Positions 1 through 6,303 of a DNA stretch of 64,000 nucleotides are shown here, piece after piece. The first letter of the stretch is position 1. Every line of letters starts with the position of its first letter. The stretch covers positions 191,441 through 255,440 of the forward strand of contig NZ_KI669455.1 in NCBI RefSeq assembly GCF_000507845.1, given 5' to 3'. The notes beneath the pieces were generated by a model that was not told the DNA's origin, made no database searches, and saw only the letters and a program-made list of their open reading frames with translations. Source of the stretch: Helicobacter macacae MIT 99-5501 (GTDB taxonomy: Bacteria > Campylobacterota > Campylobacteria > Campylobacterales > Helicobacteraceae). A program made the translations under genes and the position numbers.

Positions 1-200
1 TTTTCTCCCCAATCATTGCTAAACCCCATATTTGCGGGATTGTAATAGCTAGCATCCGCTCCTCTAGCCCCTGCTACATAAGCCGAGCTAAGTGCAGTGG
101 CATTTAGGCTTTGCTCTTGGATTTTAAATCCATTTGCACTTAGGCTAGATACAAATGCAAAAAATGCTAAGATTTTTATGTATTTTTTATACAAATTCAT
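1..200 (-). CDS. FadL/OmpP1-family outer membrane protein, N-terminal part
   Basis: The gene is cut by the window edge, so only the first 66 codons are visible. They encode a signal peptide (MNLYKKYIKILAFFAF...SSLSA) followed by NGFKIQEQSLNATALSSAY and then GADASYYNPANM. This is the characteristic N-terminus of the FadL/OmpP1/TodX porins, where 'GF.I.EQS' and 'DAS...NPA.M' form the hatch region inside the barrel. Family members import long-chain fatty acids or other hydrophobic compounds across the outer membrane. The start ATG has AAGGA seven bases upstream. The substrate cannot be told from this fragment. Confidence 0.85.
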   Translation of the reverse strand, partial: MNLYKKYIKILAFFAFVSSLSANGFKIQEQSLNATALSSAYVAGARGADASYYNPANMGFSNDWGE

Positions 201-773
201 TTTCCTTAATTTTAGATTTTGCCACAAAAGTGCCGACACAAGAATCGTTATATGATTTTTTTTTGCATCTATTCCCTCGATTTTGTTTTTTTTGTGTTTT
301 TTGACTTTTTTGATTTTGTCATACTGAGGGCTTTCAAGCCCGAAGTATCTCAAACGAAAATCTACCCACCCCCTAGCCCCCTCCGCAGAGGGAGGGGGAA
401 ATGAGATATTTTGCTTTTTGCAAAAGCTCAATATGACAATAAAACTTCTATACGATAAAAATATACTTTTTGATTCCAAATACACCACTAATATACCCTT
501 CCCTAAATCCCTCTGCTACGGGGAGGGACTTTTTCTTTATTAGCCACTTCCCCGCAAATGATAAAATTGTGGTAGAGGGGGAAGTTTCTCATTTAAAAGC
601 CCCCTCCCTCTGCGGAGGGGGTTTGGGGGTGGGTTCTTTTAGATTTTCGCAAAATCTCGCAATGACAAACGAGCACGTAAATATAACAATAAACGCACTC
701 AATGCAAATAAAGAACCAAAAAGCCATTTTACCAAAAAAAAAAAAAAAAACGACTTCAAAAACGGGCTCAAAC
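201..773. repeat. Intergenic repeat cluster (dispersed GC-rich palindromic repeats)
   Basis: This gap of about 570 bases between the porin and metA holds no convincing gene. Three copies of a GC-rich repeat lie at about 365-399, 499-532 and 595-634, with cores such as CCCTCCGCAGAGGGAGGGGG. The 595-634 copy is identical over 40 bases to 55473-55512. Positions about 318-355 hold part of a second family (GTCATACTGAGG ... GAAGTATCTCAAA) that recurs at 48.1, 49.5, 56.0 and 56.4 kb. Short open frames here are just translations of the repeats. Confidence 0.8.
734..750. repeat. Poly(A)17 tract downstream of metA
   Basis: Seventeen consecutive A on the plus strand (T17 in the metA sense strand) begin 24 bases past the metA stop codon. 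I see no stable GC hairpin directly before it, so it is not a textbook intrinsic terminator, although the T-run may help end metA transcription. A homopolymer this long should vary in length. Confidence 0.7.
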
Positions 774-1673
774 TCACTTTGGCAAAACAAAAGGCGTATC
801 TTGATACACGCAAAAATTGAGCCAATTACTAAAAATCACGCTAGAATCCGCACGCCAAGAGAACTTTGGCTTGCCTTGCTTACTAAAGTAGTTTTTGGGC
901 TTTTTTATGGGGAGCTTTTTAGCCTTGTCGCGCTCATATTCTGCTAGCAGCGTATCTGCGTCATACTCTGGGTGTCCTAGCACAAATATATCTTTGCTAT
1001 CTTTTAGGGCGGTTATGCCACTTTTTTTGCCCTCTAGGAGAATCTTTAGCTCCGAGCATTTGCACTGGGCATAGATATGGGCTGGATTCATACTAGAGTG
1101 GCGAGAATGGGGCATTTTCACACTATCACCAAGCCCTGTAAATAGCACATCAGAGCACTTAATAGAGTGGCTAAAAATCCCAAATAACTTTTTGTCTAGG
1201 GCTTGCTTTTGGATACCATAGAAATGATATAGCCCAGCCATAGCTCCCCAGCAAAGATATAGCGTAGAAGTGCAGTGCTTGCGCAAATACTCCATAATCT
1301 CTACTAACTCTTTCCAATACTCTACCTCCTCAAACTCCAAATGCTCGATAGGCGCACCTGTAAGAATCGCGCCATCAAAACTCCTATGCTTGATAGAATC
1401 AAAATGCACATAGAACTTATCTAGGTGGCTTTTGGGCGTGTTTTTACCTACATAGCTTTGCGTGGTAAGGAGGGTGATATTGATTTGCAAGGGGGAGTTT
1501 GCAAGCAGGGACAAAAGCTGATTTTCTGTCTGAATCTTTGTGGGCATAAGGTTTATGATGAGAATCTCTAGGGTGCGAATGTCTTGGTGCTTGGCTCGCG
1601 CAGTATCCATTACAAAAGCGCGCTTTTGCAGTGCGCCAAATGCTGGAATGTCTTTGGGAATAATGATTGGCAT
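774..1673 (-). CDS. metA: Homoserine O-acetyltransferase (MetA family)
   Basis: MetA activates the hydroxyl of homoserine with an acyl group at the start of methionine synthesis in the cytoplasm. The 299-residue length is normal. The acyl-enzyme cysteine is C141 (YLCWGAMAG), and the other catalytic residues are H234 and E236 (LGHPEYD). The residue that decides the acyl donor is E110 in TGAPIEHLEF. Family members with Glu here use acetyl-CoA, while Gly gives succinyl-CoA as in E. coli. O-acetylhomoserine is the substrate of MetY, encoded at 2434-3723, so the two genes make a coherent direct-sulfhydrylation route. The start has a strong AAGGAGG. The gene follows the DinJ-YafQ pair on the same strand. 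Confidence 0.93.
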   Translation of the reverse strand: MPIIIPKDIPAFGALQKRAFVMDTARAKHQDIRTLEILIINLMPTKIQTENQLLSLLANSPLQINITLLTTQSYVGKNTPKSHLDKFYVHFDSIKHRSFDGAILTGAPIEHLEFEEVEYWKELVEIMEYLRKHCTSTLYLCWGAMAGLYHFYGIQKQALDKKLFGIFSHSIKCSDVLFTGLGDSVKMPHSRHSSMNPAHIYAQCKCSELKILLEGKKSGITALKDSKDIFVLGHPEYDADTLLAEYERDKAKKLPIKKPKNYFSKQGKPKFSWRADSSVIFSNWLNFCVYQDTPFVLPK

Positions 1674-1695
1674 AGTGCTACCTCCTTTGTGATTG

Positions 1696-1962
1696 CTACT
1701 TAAAAAGTTGGGCGTGCGTGCCGATTCGCGCTAGGTAAATTGTATCATCAGCGATTTTATAAATCACTAACTTATCGCCACCGATATGAAACTCCCTATA
1801 TTTGGCATATTCCCCATTTAGTGCGTGGTCGTTTGCGCTTGGTGGTAGTGGCTTATCATTAACTAGTAAAGAAAAATACTCTATCATTTTGTTAAACTCA
1901 CTATCGCTTAACCGCGCCTTTGATAAGTCGTTTATAAACTTTTTCTCGCGTTTTAGTTTCAT
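1696..1962 (-). CDS. YafQ/RelE-superfamily toxin
   Basis: This 88-residue protein resembles YafQ, a ribosome-dependent mRNA endonuclease of type II toxin-antitoxin systems. Its pattern is typical: a basic N-terminal helix (KLKREKKFINDLSKA), then LPPSANDHALNGEYAKYREFHIGGDKL, then VIYKIADDTIYLARIGTHAQLF. The LNGEY..YRE.HI..D..VIYK core and the C-terminal His-Leu-Phe region are where YafQ places its catalytic His residues. It starts 3 bases after the antitoxin stop, so the two are co-transcribed. It sits between metY and metA. Confidence 0.85.
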   Translation of the reverse strand: MKLKREKKFINDLSKARLSDSEFNKMIEYFSLLVNDKPLPPSANDHALNGEYAKYREFHIGGDKLVIYKIADDTIYLARIGTHAQLFK

Positions 1963-1965
1963 CGC

Positions 1966-2280
1966 TTATGCTTTCGCTTTTAGTGCTTCAAACTCGGCTT
2001 TTAGCTGCTCAATCGTTACAGATTCCAAATTCACGCCTTTTTCGATATTTTCTATCACTTTTCGCGTTTCTTCGTTTGGAATCTTCCCCTCGCCTTGCAG
2101 TTTAAAAGGTATCGCATTTTCGCGTATCACGGCTTTGGCAAAGACATTAAACGCGGAGCTAAGATTTAGCCCCATATCGTTTATGATACTCTCAAATCGC
2201 GCCTTATCGTCCTTATCCATTCTAAAGGTTACATTTATGGTTTGGTGCTGAATTGGGCGAATCGTCTGTGTTGTTTGCAT
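1966..2280 (-). CDS. DinJ/RelB-type antitoxin
   Basis: The 104-residue protein starts with a ribbon-helix-helix region: INVTFRMDKDDKARFESI, then MGLNLSSAFNVFAKAVIREN.IPF. The family signature 'NV.FR.D...K......G...S.A...F....V....IPF' is clear. The C-terminal half is acidic and helical and probably wraps the toxin. Such antitoxins neutralise the paired toxin and repress their own promoter. The start has AAAAAGGAG. Its promoter should lie in the 150-base gap after metY, but I see no obvious operator there. Confidence 0.87.
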   Translation of the reverse strand: MQTTQTIRPIQHQTINVTFRMDKDDKARFESIINDMGLNLSSAFNVFAKAVIRENAIPFKLQGEGKIPNEETRKVIENIEKGVNLESVTIEQLKAEFEALKAKA

Positions 2281-2433
2281 TGCAAGCTCCTTTTTGCTTT
2301 AATTTGAAATACAAATAAGGCATTATACCATATATTGCACTATTTTTGGTAGCACAAAATTGACAAGCAAAATCTATTAAGAAGCAACTTTGCAATGCAA
2401 AAATACACAAAAAAAGGCGTTAAAAGCGTATTT

Positions 2434-3723
2434 TTATAGCTCTATCGCTCGTTTTAGGTCTGCGATTAAGTCATCGGCATTTTCTAGCCCTACGCTTATG
2501 CGGACATCAGCAGGGTGGATTCCTGCGGATTTTAGCTCATCGTGCGATAGCTGGGAGTGCGTAGTCGAGGCTGGGTGAATGATTAGCGATTTGCTATCGC
2601 CGATATTTGCCGTGATAGAAAATAGCGTGAGATTATCACAAATCTTTAGAGCTTCCTCATAGCTTTGCGCTTCAAAGCTAAAAAGCCCGCTAGAGAGAGA
2701 ATCTCTAAAGTATTTTTTCACGCGCGAATGGTAGGGATTTGATTCTAGGGCAGGGCAGTCTACCTTTTTGATTTTTTTGTGGGATTCCAAAAATTTTGCG
2801 ACTTTTAGGGCATTTTCACTATGCTTTTTGATTCTAAGGGGGAGAGTTTCTAAGCCTTGCAAATGTATCCAAGCCACTTGTGGAGCGAGCGTAGCACCGA
2901 TATTGCGTAGCCACTCTGTGATGATACGAATGCTAAAAAAGGGCAGAGGCAAGCTAGAGTAGACTAGCCCGTGATAGCTCTCATCTGGGGTGTTAAACGC
3001 TGGGTAGCGTGGATTGTCCTTTAGCAGTGGGCTAAGGCTTTGCCCCTCGATAATCGCCCCGCCAAGTCCGCTTCCCGCGCCGTTAATGTATTTGGTAAGG
3101 CTATAAACGATAATATCTATGCCATACTCAAATCCACGAAACAAAAATGGCGTGCCTACCGTGTTATCACAAATCGTAGCGATTTTGTGGCTTCTAGCGA
3201 TAGAGACTATGCCCTCGACATCAGGGATAGAAATCTGCGGATTTGATAGCGACTCAAAAAATATCGCCTTTGTCTTAGAATCTATAAGTGGCTCTAAAGT
3301 GCTTATATCATCGACATCAAAGCACCTAGCTTCTATGCCAAATCGCTTTAGCGTATGCACTAGCAAAGTCTGTGTGCCGCCATAGATTTTGTTTGCGTAG
3401 ATGATATTATCGCCATTTTGGGCTAGATTGGCAAAGGTATAAAAAAGCGCGGCACTTCCGCTAGAAGCCACTGTCCCAAAGCTACCTCCCTCAATGTCGG
3501 CAAGCCTGCGTGCCAAAATATCGCAAGTAGGGCTTGTAAGGCGAGAGTAGATATTGCCTAGCTCTTGTAAGCCAAACCTTGCAGCTGCTTGAGATAAGCT
3601 CTCAAAGCTATAAGCCGTGCTTTGATAAATCGGCACGCTCAAAGTGCGCTCTCTATCATAAGTGTATCCTGCGTGCAAAGCAAGCGTTTCAGGTGCGTAG
3701 TTCGTATGTGGTAAATTTGGCAT
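2434..3723 (-). CDS. metY: O-acetylhomoserine sulfhydrylase
   Basis: This PLP enzyme of the Cys/Met-metabolism family joins O-acetylhomoserine with sulfide to make homocysteine. It is 429 residues, the usual length. The N-terminus (ETLALHAGY) and the PLP-binding lysine K211 in VYSLTKYINGAG are typical, as is the phosphate-binding region around ASSGSAALFYTFANL. The C-terminus (HPASTTHSQLS, then GIHPADVRISVGLEN..DLI.DL) marks the sulfhydrylase subgroup. The start has TTAAGGAG. Transcription order is metY, antitoxin, toxin, metA. It may be controlled at the operator-like palindrome at 3867-3885. Confidence 0.93.
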   Translation of the reverse strand: MPNLPHTNYAPETLALHAGYTYDRERTLSVPIYQSTAYSFESLSQAAARFGLQELGNIYSRLTSPTCDILARRLADIEGGSFGTVASSGSAALFYTFANLAQNGDNIIYANKIYGGTQTLLVHTLKRFGIEARCFDVDDISTLEPLIDSKTKAIFFESLSNPQISIPDVEGIVSIARSHKIATICDNTVGTPFLFRGFEYGIDIIVYSLTKYINGAGSGLGGAIIEGQSLSPLLKDNPRYPAFNTPDESYHGLVYSSLPLPFFSIRIITEWLRNIGATLAPQVAWIHLQGLETLPLRIKKHSENALKVAKFLESHKKIKKVDCPALESNPYHSRVKKYFRDSLSSGLFSFEAQSYEEALKICDNLTLFSITANIGDSKSLIIHPASTTHSQLSHDELKSAGIHPADVRISVGLENADDLIADLKRAIEL

Positions 3724-4037
3724 TGTATGCTCCTTAAGTGTGGTTTCGCGCTTTTACTTTCGCGCGTTTGATTTCGCACAATATTTTTTGACTTTTGGTT
3801 TTATAAAAAACTTTGGTTTTGAAAAATTGTGCGTTTTACAAATGGAAATATAGCATTAAAAATTAACAAACACAATATGTGTTTGCAATTTTTTGCAAAA
3901 TTTTGCCAAAAACTTAACAACTATATAAAATGCACCAAATAATAGAGCATTGCAAAAATTGTCTTTGCCAAACCTCACAAATCGCCCACAAACTATCCCT
4001 AAAATCCCCGAGCCCTCCAATACAATCAAAGCGCAAT
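3724..4037. other. AT-rich intergenic region between metY and purU
   Basis: There is no gene in these 314 bases. The part near metY holds the promoter and palindrome described separately. The part near purU shows nothing recognisable. Confidence 0.6.
3847..3885 (-). promoter_or_regulatory. Candidate metY promoter with operator-like palindrome
   Basis: On the minus strand an extended -10 element TGCTATATT (hexamer 3847-3852) lies about 120 bases before metY. Just upstream, where a -35 element would be, is the 19-base interrupted palindrome CAAACACAATATGTGTTTG (3867-3885) with perfect 7-base arms. A repressor or activator bound there would control polymerase access. I do not recognise it as a Fur, NikR or other known Helicobacter box. 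Both assignments are inferences. Confidence 0.45.
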
Positions 4038-5159
4038 CTAAAACACAATCGTTTTGTTGCCGTTTATAAACACCCTATCGTGTAGCACCAAGTCAAGCGC
4101 GTGGGCGAATACACTTTTTTCGACATCGCGCCCCGCCTTTTGCATATCCTGCCAGCTGTAAGTGTGGTTTATGTGGATAATGTCTTGGGCGATGATTGGT
4201 CCCTCATCAAGCTCGTTGGTTACAAAATGCGCGGTCGCACCGATGATTTTCACCCCTCGCGCAAAAGCCTGCTTGTAGGGGTTCGCCCCGATAAATGCGG
4301 GCAAAAAGCTGTGATGAATGTTTATGATTTTGCCCTCATAGCGCGAGGTAAAATCACTCGATAAAATCCGCATATACTTTGCCAAAGCAAGCAAATCGGG
4401 CGAAAATCGCTCAATAATCTCGCCTATCTTGCCCTCGTGCTCCTCGCGCGAAATCCCATCGCTATCCACCCAAAAAAACGGGATAGAAAATCGCTCTACA
4501 AGGCTTTTTAGCTCGACTCTATTGGCGATGACAGCTTTTATATCCGCGTTTAGCTCGCCGCTTTCTTGGCGCAAGAGCAAGTCGCCTAAGCAGTGATTTT
4601 CTTTGGTGGCTAGGATTATGAGGGATTTTTTGCCCGCTTTTTTGAGGGAGATTTTTGCTCCACTTGGCAGGACGGATTTGAGTTTGGATTCTAGTGTGGC
4701 TTCTAGCGCGCCTTGCGCGTGAGAATCTAGCGCGGGATTCTCGCTATTTGTAGAAATGTCAGAATCTGTGGCTAGATTTTGGCTAGATTTTGTCGCGGTG
4801 TATGAGTTTTGGGTAGATTCTCTATTGTCCTTTTTCACAGCGTGTGAGGTGTGCGAGATATAGTTTTGTGCGCTTTCTTTACTTTCCCCCTCCCGCAGCA
4901 CGAGTGGGGCTAGGGGGTGGGTTTTTGTGCTAGATTTTGTGCTTTGTGCTAGATTTTGCGCTTGGCATTCCAAATCAGCTCTAGAATCTAGACTTGCACT
5001 ACCCACCACAAAGCTCGTGCGCATAAAAAACAGCCCATTTTCCCTATCGACATACTCATCTTGCCGCTCGATATTTGCACCCGCTTCATAGAGTATGCGC
5101 GAGATTTTATAGACTAGCCCCGCGCTATCTTGCGTGGTGATTAGTAGAGTGTAGTGCAT
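4038..5159 (-). CDS. purU: Formyltetrahydrofolate deformylase with large internal insertion
   Basis: PurU hydrolyses 10-formyl-THF to formate and THF, supplying formate for purine synthesis. The N-terminal ACT domain (LLITTQDSAGLVYKISRILYE ... ENGLFFMRTSF) and the C-terminal formyltransferase domain (FSPDLLALAKYMRILS, INIHHSFLPAFIGANPY, GATAHFVT.ELDEGPII) are complete, with the Asn-His-Asp set of the family. The protein has 373 residues instead of about 280. The extra ~90 residues (roughly 57-150) are Ser/Thr/Asn/Lys-rich and lie inside or just after the ACT domain. They include THPLAPLVLREGE, encoded by a copy of the dispersed GC-rich repeat. The catalytic core looks intact, so the insert is probably tolerated as a loop. 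Confidence 0.92.
   Translation of the reverse strand: MHYTLLITTQDSAGLVYKISRILYEAGANIERQDEYVDRENGLFFMRTSFVVGSASLDSRADLECQAQNLAQSTKSSTKTHPLAPLVLREGESKESAQNYISHTSHAVKKDNRESTQNSYTATKSSQNLATDSDISTNSENPALDSHAQGALEATLESKLKSVLPSGAKISLKKAGKKSLIILATKENHCLGDLLLRQESGELNADIKAVIANRVELKSLVERFSIPFFWVDSDGISREEHEGKIGEIIERFSPDLLALAKYMRILSSDFTSRYEGKIINIHHSFLPAFIGANPYKQAFARGVKIIGATAHFVTNELDEGPIIAQDIIHINHTYSWQDMQKAGRDVEKSVFAHALDLVLHDRVFINGNKTIVF
4885..4923 (-). repeat. Dispersed palindromic repeat inserted in frame within purU
   Basis: In the purU sense strand this reads CCCACCCCCTAGCCCC, then ACTCGTGCTGCGGGAGGGGG. It matches the intergenic copy at 55919-55953 (CCCACCCCCAAACCCC, TCGTGCTAAGGGAGGGGG) and, less closely, copies at 365, 499, 595, 55473 and 56163. 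It keeps the purU frame open and adds HPLAPLVLREGE. Confidence 0.85.
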
Positions 5160-5209
5160 TTTCCCTCTTTAAGTAATGTAATTTTTAAGCGCGATTTTGC
5201 CTTGCCAAA

Positions 5210-5470
5210 TCACTTATACACATCGCCGCGAGATTGCGCCTTGTAGGCATAAATCAAAATCTGCTCATCGATGATTTCATACAGCAGGCGATATTTGCCG
5301 ATTCGCAAGCGGTATTTGTGCGATTGTCCTTGCAGCTTCTTTATATCAAGCGCGTTGTCAAATGGATTTTGCGCGATTTGCTCGAGCGCAGATATAAACT
5401 TCGCGCTTACTTCGGGGTGGGTGTGCAAAAACTTTCGCACCTCTTTATTCATATCAACCCTATACTTCAT
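5210..5470 (-). CDS. RelE/ParE-superfamily toxin
   Basis: The 86-residue protein has the RelE mRNA-interferase layout: KEVRKFLHTHPEVSAKFISALEQIAQNPFDNALDIKKLQG, then YRLRIGKYRLLYEIIDEQILIYAYKAQSRGDVYK. The 'KL.G....YRLRIG.YR..Y.I.....I......RG..Y' signature is clear. It overlaps the upstream gene by four bases (ATGA), so the two are translationally coupled. This is the second TA module in the window. Confidence 0.88.
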   Translation of the reverse strand: MKYRVDMNKEVRKFLHTHPEVSAKFISALEQIAQNPFDNALDIKKLQGQSHKYRLRIGKYRLLYEIIDEQILIYAYKAQSRGDVYK

Positions 5471-5736
5471 AGCCCTAGCTCTTTTTTGACACTCTCTAGG
5501 CTGTAAGTTTCCCCCCGCTCAAGCTCTTTTCGCGCTTTTTTCCACGCTTTGTAGTCGGCTTTGGTTTCTATGGGGAGTTTTTCCTCTTTTGATTTGCTTA
5601 AATCCCGTGTTTTGCGCAATTTTTTAGACTCGCTTATTTTGTGCGATTCGCTTACCTCACGCACACCGCGTAGCAGTCGTATCGCACTCATAATCTCGCT
5701 TTTATTTTTCTCACTGATTTGGACTTGCAGTGTCAT
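5467..5736 (-). CDS. Antitoxin partner of RelE-type toxin
   Basis: The 89-residue protein is highly charged (SESKKLRKTRDLSKSKEEK in the middle). It ends ERGETYSLESVKKELGL, a C-terminus common in antitoxins that pair with RelE toxins. The N-terminal MTLQVQISEKNKSEIMSAIRLL may form the DNA-binding part. I identify it mainly by its position and ATGA overlap with the toxin. The start has AAAAGGAG. Confidence 0.7.
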   Translation of the reverse strand: MTLQVQISEKNKSEIMSAIRLLRGVREVSESHKISESKKLRKTRDLSKSKEEKLPIETKADYKAWKKARKELERGETYSLESVKKELGL

Positions 5737-5835
5737 TGTTACTCCTTTTAGAAATTTTTAGCGATTATAGCACAATTGCCCTTGCAAACTTTGCCAATCG
5801 CTATTTCAATCAAAGCCAAAGTAGCCAAAATCGCG

Positions 5836-6213
5836 TTATTGCTCATAAGCCCTAAAGGGTAAAGAAATTTCGATTACTTCAGACAAATCAATATCATATT
5901 TGCCATAATTATCCATAAAAATTTCCTCACAATCAAACTCAACCTCCACAACCTCGCCATTTTCTTGTGTAGCTTGTTTGATTGTTTGAACGATAGATTC
6001 GCTATTTTGCTTCGCCACTCGCTTAACTTCATTAGTGGCTAGTTCTGCTTCCTCGCTGTCAAATGGTGCTAACAATAGCACAAAGCCATCGCCATACTCA
6101 AATATCCCACTGCTAACATAATCAATATCAAAATCTTTGATATTGTCTTGGAAAATTTTTGTAAGATTTTGCGCTAAGTCTTGGCATATAGCGTTATCAT
6201 TTGGGTTTTTCAT
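5836..6213 (-). CDS. Small acidic protein downstream of the nuclease-methyltransferase
   Basis: I do not recognise this 125-residue protein. It is strongly acidic (about 28 Asp/Glu against about 10 Lys/Arg), with clusters such as VVEVEFDCEEIFMDNYGKYDIDLSEVIE and no signal peptide or membrane segment. AAAGGA precedes the ATG. If the methyltransferase amber codon is read through or was recently acquired, the spacing to the upstream frame is only 12 bases, an operon arrangement. Possible roles are an accessory or inhibitor of the methyltransferase, or a DNA-mimic protein. That is speculation from charge and position. Confidence 0.55.
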   Translation of the reverse strand: MKNPNDNAICQDLAQNLTKIFQDNIKDFDIDYVSSGIFEYGDGFVLLLAPFDSEEAELATNEVKRVAKQNSESIVQTIKQATQENGEVVEVEFDCEEIFMDNYGKYDIDLSEVIEISLPFRAYEQ

Positions 6214-6303
6214 CGTGTATCCTTTTTAAAAATCATCAAATAATTTTGCGTCTTTAGGTTTTAATCTCCATTCGCCCATTTGTTTATTTGGGATAGCAAT
6301 ATC

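Noticed and set aside
219..820. Short open frames of 60-116 codons on both strands
   Set aside because: They are translations of GC-rich and poly-A repeats with no initiation signals or protein-like composition.
774..1673. Naming metA homoserine O-succinyltransferase
   Set aside because: Glu at the specificity position and the neighbouring metY point to acetyl transfer.
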